From: Terrisporobacter petrolearius | GTDB taxonomy: Bacteria; Bacillota; Clostridia; Peptostreptococcales; Peptostreptococcaceae | Direction: 5' to 3' | Assembly (NCBI RefSeq): GCF_020748185.1 | Contig: NZ_JAHZMO010000001.1 | Span: forward strand, 213,987 to 277,986 | Length of the DNA stretch: 64,000 nt | Notes under the pieces: model-generated | Databases searched by the model: none | Told to the model about the DNA's origin: nothing | What the model saw: the letters and a program-made list of their open reading frames with translations, nothing else | Position numbers and translations under genes: made by a program | Part shown: positions 8,039 to 15,731 of the stretch, piece by piece | Position numbering within the stretch: the stretch's first letter is position 1 | Layout: the number at the start of each line of letters is the position of its first letter

Positions 8039-9661
8039 ATGAAATTTAAGAAAAAAATAGCAGTCTTATTAGCATCAGCTTTAGCAATGTCTACAGCTTT
8101 GGCTGGATGTAGTAACTCGGGTAGTGGAGGATCGTCAAAAGGAGTGGAACTTAATGTTAACGTAGGTCCAGAACCAACAACAATAGACCCAGCAAAAAAC
8201 AGTGCAGTTGATGGCGCTACGCTAATAAATCATGCTTTTGAAGGGTTAATGAAACTAGATGAGGACAATAAAATAGTAGAAGCTCAAGCAGCAAAATATG
8301 AAGTTAACAAAGACGAAACTGTTTATACTTTTACACTTCGTGAAGGTATAAAATGGTCTGATGGAAAACCAGTAAAAGCAGAGGATTTTGTATATGCATG
8401 GCAAAGATTAGTAGACCCAAAAACTGGTGCAGATTATAACTACATGATAAGTATGGTTAAAAATGCTAATGAAATAATGGCTGGAAAGAAAAAGCCAAAA
8501 GAATTAGGAATAAAAGCATTAGACGAAAAGACTGTAGAAGTAACATTAACAAATCCTACACCATATTTCTTAGAAGTATGTGCGTTTCCAGCTACATTCC
8601 CAGTGAGAAAAGATATAGTAGAAGCTAATACAGATACTTGGTCAACAGATCCAAAAACTTATATAGGAAATGGACCTTATGTATTAAAATCATGGGAACA
8701 TCAATCTAAGATGACATATGTAAAAAATGAAAATTACTATGATTTGAAAAAATTAGGACCAGATACAATTAATTTTGTACTCATGGAAGATAAAAATACT
8801 ATGTTATCAGCATACAAAAATAATGAAATATTATTTGCTGATGACTTACCAAGTGAAGAAATAGAAGCAATGAAAGATAAGGGTTTAGTAATAGAAAAAC
8901 AATTAGGAACTTACTTCTTATCTATAAATGTTAAAAAAGAAGGATTGGATAATGTAAAAGTAAGAGAAGCTTTATCTTTAGCATTAGATAGAGATTATAT
9001 AGTTGAAAAAGTAGCTAAAGGTGGTCAAATACCTGCAGATTCATTTGTGGCTACTGGATTAACTGATGCAGATGGAAAAACTGAGTTCCATGAAAATGCT
9101 AAAAAATGGTATGATGCAAAAGATTATAAAGGTAATGTTGAAAAAGCAAAAAAACTTCTTAAAGAGGCTGGATATGAAAATGGTAAAGGTCTTCCAAGTA
9201 TAGAGCTTATGTGTAATCCAGGACATGAGCCAATAATGGAAGCAGTTCAAAATATGTGGAAAGAAAATCTTGGAATAAATGTTACTATATCATCTCAAGA
9301 CTGGAACGTATTCTTGGAAACAAGAAAAGAAGGAGACTTCCAAGTTGCTCGTGATGGTTGGTTAGGTGACTACAATGATCCTGTATCTTTTATAGATATG
9401 TGGGTAACTGATGGCGGAAATAATAACGCTCAATGGTCTAATAAAGAATATGACAAATTAGTATCTGAAATAAAATCTACAACTGATGCAAAAGAAAGAT
9501 ATGCAAAAATGCATGAAGCAGAAGATATATTGGCAAAAGATATGCCAATAGTACCAATATACTTCTATACTGATTTATACTTAATATCAGATAAATTAGA
9601 AGGTATGTATACTTCACCACTTGGATACAAATACTTTATGTATTGTACAGTAACTGAATAG
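8039..9661 (+). CDS. oppA: Oligopeptide-binding lipoprotein OppA
   Basis: Solute-binding protein family 5 member of 540 aa, exported as a lipoprotein: lysine-rich start, hydrophobic core and lipobox L-A-G-C with Cys24 as the acylated residue, followed by a Gly/Ser linker. The family signature region YTFTLREGIKWSDGKPVKAEDFVYAW (about residues 98-123) is clear, and GDYNDPVSFIDMW (about 443-455) matches the ligand pocket of OppA/DppA proteins. It captures peptides outside the membrane and delivers them to OppBC. Its position last in the operon differs from the more common first or middle place. A bidirectional terminator follows. Confidence 0.94.
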   Translation: MKFKKKIAVLLASALAMSTALAGCSNSGSGGSSKGVELNVNVGPEPTTIDPAKNSAVDGATLINHAFEGLMKLDEDNKIVEAQAAKYEVNKDETVYTFTLREGIKWSDGKPVKAEDFVYAWQRLVDPKTGADYNYMISMVKNANEIMAGKKKPKELGIKALDEKTVEVTLTNPTPYFLEVCAFPATFPVRKDIVEANTDTWSTDPKTYIGNGPYVLKSWEHQSKMTYVKNENYYDLKKLGPDTINFVLMEDKNTMLSAYKNNEILFADDLPSEEIEAMKDKGLVIEKQLGTYFLSINVKKEGLDNVKVREALSLALDRDYIVEKVAKGGQIPADSFVATGLTDADGKTEFHENAKKWYDAKDYKGNVEKAKKLLKEAGYENGKGLPSIELMCNPGHEPIMEAVQNMWKENLGINVTISSQDWNVFLETRKEGDFQVARDGWLGDYNDPVSFIDMWVTDGGNNNAQWSNKEYDKLVSEIKSTTDAKERYAKMHEAEDILAKDMPIVPIYFYTDLYLISDKLEGMYTSPLGYKYFMYCTVTE

Positions 9662-9686
9662 TAATTTAATAAATAGTAAAAAATAT

Positions 9687-9725
9687 CACTCACTATGCCA
9701 AATAAGGCTTAGTGAGTGTTTTTTA
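9687..9725. terminator. Bidirectional terminator between oppA and the 75-aa gene
   Basis: Stem CACTCACTA (9687-9695) with TAGTGAGTG (9710-9718). T-runs lie on the plus strand after 9718 and on the minus strand before 9687, so it can serve both converging genes. Confidence 0.85.
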
Positions 9726-9953
9726 TTATAGAATACTAAATGTATATCTAATTTTTCGTGGTAAATCTAATATGTATTCTACAGATCCATCTGAAAAAGT
9801 GTTTTTTTCATAATTTGGCATACTTCCACCAATCCATTCAGCAATAGTATTTTCGATATTATCAGTTTCAATTTCTTTGAAAAATTTATCATCAAAAATA
9901 TATACGCCAGCACAAGGGTTATAGATTTCTCTGGATACTTCATATTCCTTCAT
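9726..9953 (-). CDS. Small hypothetical protein, 75 aa
   Basis: Start chosen at 9953 because AAAGGAGG (complement of 9961-9968) lies 7 bases before this ATG; a longer in-frame ATG at 9980 would place the ribosome site inside the gene. The protein begins MKEYEVSREIYNPCAGVYIF and is acidic, without signal peptide or membrane segment. It has one cysteine (about residue 13) and a beta-rich look, ending in LDLPRKIRYTFSIL. I do not recognise the family. It converges on oppA and shares its terminator. The ribosome site and clean codon usage support a real gene. Confidence 0.7.
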   Translation of the reverse strand: MKEYEVSREIYNPCAGVYIFDDKFFKEIETDNIENTIAEWIGGSMPNYEKNTFSDGSVEYILDLPRKIRYTFSIL

Positions 9954-10127
9954 AAGCTTGCCTCCTTTATTGAAATACAAATTTTTACAATTTAATCTAT
10001 TCGATAAAATATATAAGTTTCCTTTAATAATTAGAAATTATAATATTATATTGAAAACATATTATTTATTAATTAAAACTCTATGATATAATGAGTACCA
10101 TTAAAATATAAATTTGTGGAGGATTAT

Positions 10128-11051
10128 ATGAACTTTGTAGCTATAGACTTTGAGACATCAAATGAAAAAAGAGCATCTGCATGTTCTTTAGGTATTACTG
10201 TTGTAAAAAATAATAAAATAATAGAGGAAAAATATTGGTTAATTAAGCCAAAACCACTTAGATTTGAACCAAGAAATATAATTATACACGGAATTAGAGA
10301 AGAAGATGTAATTGATGAAAAAGAATTTGATGAATTATGGCCAGAGATAAAAACATATTTAGAAGATAATTTGGTAATAGCACATAATGCATCCTTTGAT
10401 TTTTCAGTACTTAGAAATACACTAGATATTTATAATTTAGAATATCCAAATTTAGATTATGCATGTACTTTAGTAGCTTCAAAATTATTTTATAGTTATT
10501 TAAATAATCATAAGCTGAATACGGTAAATAGACATTTAGGTTATAAGTTTAATCATCATCATGCTAGTGCGGATGCTACTGCTGCTGCCAATATTTTGAT
10601 AAATATTTCTAAAGAATTGAATTTAAACAATATAGATGATGTAGCTAATATTGTAGGATTCAAGTTAGGCAGTATAGGTGATAATACTTATGCACCATGC
10701 AAGAAAATAAGAAAAGGTGTTGTTTCAAATAGATGTGAAGATAATGAGTATGACAATAATATATTTTCATCAAAAACTGATTACTTTAAAAATAAAATAG
10801 TAGTATTCACAGGAGAACTAAACTTTATGAGTAGAGCTGAAGTAACAAAAGTTATAAATGATTTAGGTGGCATAACAAGGAACTCTGTTACTAAAAAAAC
10901 TAATATTTTAATTACTAATGTTAGAAATATTGAAGATTTAAGCCAAAACCAAATGAGTAATAAGTTAAGAACAGCAGTTAATTATATAAATCAAGGACAA
11001 GATTTAATAATAATAAATGAAGCAAAATTAGAAAAAATATTAAATATATAA
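10128..11051 (+). CDS. DEDDh 3'-5' exonuclease with C-terminal BRCT domain
   Basis: Start chosen at ATG 10128, five bases after GGAGG; the in-frame GTG at 10116 overlaps that ribosome site. Residues about 1-165 form a DnaQ/PolC-type exonuclease: Exo I is FVAIDFETS with D6 and E8, Exo II contains AHNASFDFSVL, and Exo III is HHHASADATAAA with the catalytic His-Asp pair. After a linker, about residues 220-307 read as a BRCT domain (KIVVFTGELNFMSRAEV, then GGITRNSVTKKTNILIT), as found in NAD-dependent DNA ligase. The pairing suggests action at nicks or replication/repair ends, with BRCT docking to a partner or phosphate. It stands alone between terminator and SulP gene. Confidence 0.85.
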   Translation: MNFVAIDFETSNEKRASACSLGITVVKNNKIIEEKYWLIKPKPLRFEPRNIIIHGIREEDVIDEKEFDELWPEIKTYLEDNLVIAHNASFDFSVLRNTLDIYNLEYPNLDYACTLVASKLFYSYLNNHKLNTVNRHLGYKFNHHHASADATAAANILINISKELNLNNIDDVANIVGFKLGSIGDNTYAPCKKIRKGVVSNRCEDNEYDNNIFSSKTDYFKNKIVVFTGELNFMSRAEVTKVINDLGGITRNSVTKKTNILITNVRNIEDLSQNQMSNKLRTAVNYINQGQDLIIINEAKLEKILNI

Positions 11052-11130
11052 AAATATATTTCTTTGACTTTATTACTTTCCGGGAGTATGATACAAAAGG
11101 ACGAAGTTTTAAAGGAGGTAATATAATAGA

Positions 11131-12396
11131 ATGTCGCCAAAGTTAATCACAATGTTTAGAAATAATGAAATAAGTGGTGAACTAATGAAAAATGATATAA
11201 TAGCTGGTTTTATAGTAGCAATAATAGCACTTCCGCTATCTATAGCTTTAGCTATATCATCAGGAGTATCACCAGAGAAAGGCCTTATTACAGCTATATT
11301 TGCTGGATTTATGATATCTTTTTTAGGTGGTAGTAAGGTGCAAATAGGGGGACCTACAGGTGCATTTGTAGTAATTGTTTATGGGATTGTAAAAATCCAT
11401 GGAATTGATGGTCTTATTATTGCAACCATAATGTCTGGAATAATACTAGTTATTATGGGTATGCTGAAAATGGGAAACCTTATAAAATATGTTCCACAAA
11501 CGGTCACGGTTGGATTTACTAGTGGAATTGCAGTTACTTTGCTAATTACACAAATTAAAGATTTATTAGGGTTAAATATAAAAGATGTTCCAGCTGAAGC
11601 ATTACATAAAATTGTAGCCTATATGGAAAATTTAAATAGTTTTCATGTAATTACTTTTTTAATAGGTTTAGCATGTATTTTGATAATGGTATATTGGCCC
11701 AAAGTAAATAAAAGTGTGCCAGCATCAATAATAGCCTTAGTATTTGCAACGCTAGTTGTAAAAATATTTAGTTTAAATGTTGATACAATTGGAAGTTTAT
11801 ATTCCAACATATCCTCAACTATACCAATGCCAAGCATTCCAAAAATTAATATGAATAAAATAATTCAATTAATTCAGCCAGCCATAACCATAGCAGTTTT
11901 GGCATCCATAGAATCACTCTTATCTTGTGTTGTTTCAGATAAAATGATCGATGATAATCACGACTCAAATAGTGAACTTGTAGCACAAGGTTTTGGAAAT
12001 ATTGCTTCGGCTATATTTGGAGGAATACCTGCAACAGGTGCAATAGCAAGAACAGCTGCAAATGTAAAAAACGGAGGAAGAAGTCCTATATCTGGAATAA
12101 TCCATGCCATTACACTTCTTTTAATAATGATATTATTAATGCCATTAGCAAAAATGATTCCTATGACAGTTTTATCTGCAATACTAATAATAGTTTCTTA
12201 TAATATGGGTGAGTGGAAAGAAATGAAAGAAATGATGAATCTACCAAAAATAGATATACTCGTTCTTTTATCCACATTTATTTTAACGATAGTATTTGAT
12301 TTGGTTATTGCCATAATAGTTGGTATGAGTATACATTTAATCTCTGTTTTATTTATGGATAAAAGTGATGATAAAGTTACTAAAGAAGTTGCTTAA
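11131..12396 (+). CDS. SulP-family anion permease lacking a STAS domain
   Basis: Polytopic protein of 421 aa. The SulP signature is visible as DIIAGFIVAIIALPLSIALAISSG (about residues 21-44), VQIGGPTGAFVVIV (about 71-84) and the late motif GGIPATGAIARTAANVKNGG (about 290-309). SulP/SLC26 proteins carry sulfate, bicarbonate or other anions. Family members normally end in a cytoplasmic STAS domain of about 100 residues; here the protein stops about 20 residues after the last hydrophobic segment, so STAS is absent. No sulfur-assimilation gene is nearby, so the substrate is open. Start has AAAGGAGG 11 bases upstream. Confidence 0.9.
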   Translation: MSPKLITMFRNNEISGELMKNDIIAGFIVAIIALPLSIALAISSGVSPEKGLITAIFAGFMISFLGGSKVQIGGPTGAFVVIVYGIVKIHGIDGLIIATIMSGIILVIMGMLKMGNLIKYVPQTVTVGFTSGIAVTLLITQIKDLLGLNIKDVPAEALHKIVAYMENLNSFHVITFLIGLACILIMVYWPKVNKSVPASIIALVFATLVVKIFSLNVDTIGSLYSNISSTIPMPSIPKINMNKIIQLIQPAITIAVLASIESLLSCVVSDKMIDDNHDSNSELVAQGFGNIASAIFGGIPATGAIARTAANVKNGGRSPISGIIHAITLLLIMILLMPLAKMIPMTVLSAILIIVSYNMGEWKEMKEMMNLPKIDILVLLSTFILTIVFDLVIAIIVGMSIHLISVLFMDKSDDKVTKEVA

Positions 12397-12422
12397 TACA
12401 CAAATATTTTTTGAAACATGTA

Positions 12423-12453
12423 TTGACTCTATACTTAGTATAGACTTTATAAT
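12423..12453 (+). promoter_or_regulatory. MerR-type promoter and operator for the MATE gene
   Basis: TTGACT (12423-12428) and TATAAT (12448-12453) are separated by 19 bases instead of 17, and the spacer holds the dyad TCTATAC-TTA-GTATAGA (12428-12444). An over-long spacer filled by a dyad is the hallmark of promoters that MerR-family activators twist into shape. A MerR-family gene lies just after the MATE gene. Transcription start is expected near 12460, giving a very short leader to the GGAGG site at 12473. Confidence 0.85.
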
Positions 12454-12483
12454 ATACCTTAGTATTTTAATAGGAGGTATATT

Positions 12484-13830
12484 ATGGTTACAGAATTTTT
12501 AAGTTATGCAATACCATCTGCTTTGGCAAACTTTATTTCATCTTTATACACAGTCGTAGACGGAATATTTGTAGGTCAAGGTGTTGGAGATACGGCTTTA
12601 GCTGCCGTAAATATAGTACTTCCTTTTACTGTTGTATTATTTGGAATAGCAAGTATGCTAGCAGTAGGTGGAGGAGCATTAGTATCAAAAAATGTTGGTG
12701 CTAATAATATAGATAAAGCATTAAATATATTTAGACAAGTAATGAAATTATTATTAATAATATGTATAGTTACAACTATAACTTGTGTGGCATTTCCAGA
12801 ACAAATAGTTAGGATGCTTGGAGCAACAGATAATTTGGAGCCTATGGCAACAGAATACTTAAGATATTATGCAATTTTCTGCACGCCAAACTTAGTAGGT
12901 ATAGTATTAAATTCATTTGTTAGAAATGATAATAGACCAAAACTTGCCATGGTTTCAACTATAGCAGGTGCCATTACAAATGTAATTCTTGATTATGTAT
13001 TTATATTCCCACTTGCCATGGGTATAAAAGGAGCTGCAATAGCTACTGGACTTGGCCAAATAGTGACAGTGTCAATGTTATTACCACATTTCTTAAGAAA
13101 AAGAGGCGTATTAAGCTTTGGGAATGCATCATTAAACAAAGATACTTTAAAAGAAGTATTAAACGTTGGATTTCCATCATTCTTTGGACAATTAAGTTTC
13201 TCAATAATAGTATTCTTACACAATATAGCATTCTCAAATTACATGGGAGAAATAGGAATATCAACATATAGTATAATAAACTATATAACAACAAATATAT
13301 ATATGGTATTATTAGGATTAACATTCGGAGCACAGCCGCTTATAAGTTATAATTTTGGTAGAAAAGATAAACATAAAATGTTGAAATTCTATAAAATTAA
13401 TGTAATATCATCTTTAGTAGTAAGTATAAGTGCAGCTGCAATTTGTTATATATTTGGAACTAGTGTAGTTGGTATATTTACAACAGATCCTAAAATAGCT
13501 GAACTTGCTTATAATGGTATAAAAATAGCATGTCTTGCTTATATAGTAGGTAGTGTAAATCTAGATACATTAGTTTATTACCAAGCAGTTGAAATACCTT
13601 TATTCTCGAATTTATTCTGCGTATTTAGAGCAATGGTATTTTTACCAATATGTTTATATGTATTACCTAAGATATTTGGGTTAAATGGAATTTGGGCAAG
13701 TGTCTTAATATCAGAATCACTAACATTTATAGTTATGTATATAATTGCTAATGTAAAAAAATATACAGATATTGTTTTAAATAAAGAAAAAAAAGCAGTG
13801 GAATCACTTGAAGAAGCTACTATAATATAG
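12484..13830 (+). CDS. MATE family efflux transporter under MerR-type control
   Basis: MATE protein of 448 aa with about 12 membrane segments; motifs include AIPSALANFISSLYTVVDGIFVG near the N-terminus, GGGALVSKNVG (about 59-69) and the second-half counterpart LTFGAQPLISYNFGRKDKHK (about 278-297). It lacks the usual 10-20 residue cytoplasmic N-terminal extension and starts almost directly in the first helix, after the ribosome site TAGGAGGT. Expression should be induced by the ligand of the MerR-type regulator at 13897 through the 19-bp-spacer promoter. A likely drug or cationic-compound exporter; the actual substrate is unknown. Confidence 0.92.
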   Translation: MVTEFLSYAIPSALANFISSLYTVVDGIFVGQGVGDTALAAVNIVLPFTVVLFGIASMLAVGGGALVSKNVGANNIDKALNIFRQVMKLLLIICIVTTITCVAFPEQIVRMLGATDNLEPMATEYLRYYAIFCTPNLVGIVLNSFVRNDNRPKLAMVSTIAGAITNVILDYVFIFPLAMGIKGAAIATGLGQIVTVSMLLPHFLRKRGVLSFGNASLNKDTLKEVLNVGFPSFFGQLSFSIIVFLHNIAFSNYMGEIGISTYSIINYITTNIYMVLLGLTFGAQPLISYNFGRKDKHKMLKFYKINVISSLVVSISAAAICYIFGTSVVGIFTTDPKIAELAYNGIKIACLAYIVGSVNLDTLVYYQAVEIPLFSNLFCVFRAMVFLPICLYVLPKIFGLNGIWASVLISESLTFIVMYIIANVKKYTDIVLNKEKKAVESLEEATII

Positions 13831-13837
13831 ATATAAT

Positions 13838-13872
13838 AAGGACATTAATATTTAAATTAATGTCCTTTTTAT
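13838..13872 (+). terminator. Intrinsic terminator between MATE and merR-type gene
   Basis: Stem AAGGACATTAAT (13838-13849) with ATTAATGTCCTT (13856-13867) and a T-run. The regulator downstream may be expressed by read-through or from a weak promoter. Confidence 0.85.
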
Positions 13873-13896
13873 ATACATAATTTTGGAGGTGATAAA

Positions 13897-14718
13897 TTGG
13901 GAAAGTATTTGTCTATTGGTCAAATGGGAAAATTAAATAACTTATCAGTACAAACTTTAAGGCATTATGAAAAGGTTGGATTGTTAAAACCTTCTTATAT
14001 AAATGAAGATACAGGTTATAGGTATTATTCTATGAAAGATTTTAATACTATAGATTTAATAAAACAGTGCAAGGCCATGGGACTATCTTTAGAAGAAATA
14101 AAAGAGGTTGCAAATAACTATACATCATTGGAATCCATAGTTGATATACTAGGAAACCAAAAAAAAATAGTAACAGAAAAAATGAAAGAATTAGAGAATA
14201 TAAAAAATAAAGTGGAGTCATTAGAAGCTAAAATAAAAATATCTTTAAATATAGGTATAAATGATATTTTTATAAAATACAATGAGGAAAGAAAATTTAT
14301 TCAGTATAATTTTACAGATCGCTTTTCTGATGAGTTTGAAATTAACTTAAGGAAAATTCTTTTGGAAGTAGAACGAGATTATGAGAATGTTAATGCGGAA
14401 ATAGCTTTCACCGTATCGTATGAAGATGTGAAAAGAGAAGGACGAGCAGAGTGTAAAAATGTAATGATTAATTTGGGGCAAAATGTGTCTTATAAAGACG
14501 ATAAAATAATTTCAATGGAGAAAGGAAATTATTTAACTATGTATTTTGATGATACTTACAGAGATTCAGGTAAATATTATGACGTGATAATGAAATACAT
14601 AGAAAATAATAATATAAAAACTATTGGAGACTTTAATGAAATATATATAATGACTAGAGTAGGAAATGATGGGAAAGAAAAATCACTTGGACAAATAGAA
14701 ATTTTAATAGAAGATTAG
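13897..14718 (+). CDS. MerR-family regulator with BmrR/GyrI-like effector domain
   Basis: Protein of 273 aa starting at TTG 13897, six bases after a strong GGAGGTGAT ribosome site. Residues about 5-72 are the MerR winged helix (IGQMGKLNNLSVQTLRHYEKVGLLKPSY, then TGYRYYSMKDF). Residues about 75-120 form the dimerising coiled coil. The C-terminal half, including GNYLTMYFDDTYRD and GDFNEIYIMTR, resembles the multidrug-binding GyrI-like domain of BmrR. These regulators bind lipophilic cations and switch on exporter genes by untwisting a 19-bp spacer promoter, which is present before the neighbouring MATE gene. Assignment to that promoter is inference from adjacency. Confidence 0.88.
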   Translation: MGKYLSIGQMGKLNNLSVQTLRHYEKVGLLKPSYINEDTGYRYYSMKDFNTIDLIKQCKAMGLSLEEIKEVANNYTSLESIVDILGNQKKIVTEKMKELENIKNKVESLEAKIKISLNIGINDIFIKYNEERKFIQYNFTDRFSDEFEINLRKILLEVERDYENVNAEIAFTVSYEDVKREGRAECKNVMINLGQNVSYKDDKIISMEKGNYLTMYFDDTYRDSGKYYDVIMKYIENNNIKTIGDFNEIYIMTRVGNDGKEKSLGQIEILIED

Positions 14719-14728
14719 TTAAAATAAA

Positions 14729-14776
14729 AATAAGCTATCAAAAAAATTCATGATAGCTTATTATAGCTTATTTTTA
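14729..14776 (+). terminator. Intrinsic terminator after the MerR-type gene
   Basis: Stem AATAAGCTATCA (14729-14740) with TGATAGCTTATT (14751-14762), followed by a second AGCTTATTTTT tract. Confidence 0.8.
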
Positions 14777-14891
14777 AATTTCGCATTAATTAATTATGTA
14801 ATTTGCTGGTAATGTATATAATCTTTATAAGCATATATTTATATAATACAACTTATAAATTAAGTGGGGATTTATGTAAGGAGGTATTTTA

Positions 14892-15542
14892 TTGAAAAAT
14901 AGAAGAAAGTATTTATTCATAGGAATAATATTTTTTGTTATTACAAGTTTATTTTTTATAGGTAGGGTTGAATGGAAAAGTATAAATAATAATAGCCCTA
15001 AGGTAGATATGAATGTAAATACAAATTTTAATTTACCACAAAACCAAATAGAATATATACAGTCACTAGTAGGGTTGGAATCAAAAGATATGAAAATATT
15101 GGACAATCCATTGAGAATAGAGGGAAGTTTTTATATACCAGAAGATACAATATTAAGTTTTGTTAGTCACTATTTAAAAAATACAAACAATAAAGATATT
15201 GAAAATATAAAAATTACGATTAATGAAAATGGATTAACTATAGGAGGTCAATATAAGCTTCTTGCTTACTTAAAAACTCCAATAGATATAGACATATTAC
15301 CTACCTTAACTGAAGATAATGATTTGAAACTTAATTTAAAAGATATTAGGGTATTAAATTTAAGTTTAAACAACGATATTGTTGATGCTATAGCTGATAG
15401 CTGGTTTTCAAACTTAGATAATATTACTGTGGATAAGGGTGATATAATAATAGAAAAAACTTTTTTCAAAAACACCTACATAAAATCAATATCTGTTGAA
15501 AAAGATTTTTTAGTAGTAAATTTAAGCACAAGTCTAAAATAA
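14892..15542 (+). CDS. Membrane-anchored extracytoplasmic protein, unknown function
   Basis: Protein of 216 aa beginning with TTG 14892, six bases after AAGGAGGT. One N-terminal hydrophobic segment (about residues 7-23) follows KNRRK, giving a signal-anchor with the rest outside. The exterior part alternates short beta-like strands (for example NGLTIGGQYKLLAYLKTPIDI) and recalls LptC/YpmS-type lipid-binding folds, but I cannot name the family with confidence. No cysteine lipobox is present. It is flanked by terminators and so is monocistronic. Confidence 0.75.
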   Translation: MKNRRKYLFIGIIFFVITSLFFIGRVEWKSINNNSPKVDMNVNTNFNLPQNQIEYIQSLVGLESKDMKILDNPLRIEGSFYIPEDTILSFVSHYLKNTNNKDIENIKITINENGLTIGGQYKLLAYLKTPIDIDILPTLTEDNDLKLNLKDIRVLNLSLNNDIVDAIADSWFSNLDNITVDKGDIIIEKTFFKNTYIKSISVEKDFLVVNLSTSLK

Positions 15543-15545
15543 AAT

Positions 15546-15576
15546 TGATAGATTAATTTCTATCTTTTTTTTTTTG
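15546..15576 (+). terminator. Intrinsic terminator
   Basis: GATAGA (15547-15552) and TCTATC (15559-15564) stem followed by twelve T residues. Confidence 0.75.
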
Positions 15577-15639
15577 AAAAATACAAAAATATGTTTAGGA
15601 AAAAGTTTCCAAGGTATGTATAGTAATAGGAAGAAAAAA

Positions 15640-15657
15640 TTGTTAGTTAATAAACTA
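15640..15657. promoter_or_regulatory. Possible Rex (NADH-sensing) operator upstream of cooS
   Basis: TTGTTAGTTAATAAACTA matches the Rex consensus TTGTTAA-N4-TTAACAA at 11 of 14 defined positions. It lies downstream of a possible -10 TATAGT (15619-15624). Redox control would suit a CO dehydrogenase operon, but the match is imperfect. Confidence 0.3.
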
Positions 15658-15731
15658 TCACAATAACTAAGCTAATCAAAAATCATTTCTTAGAATGTAA
15701 AAATCAAAAATTATTTTTAGGGGGAGTTAAA

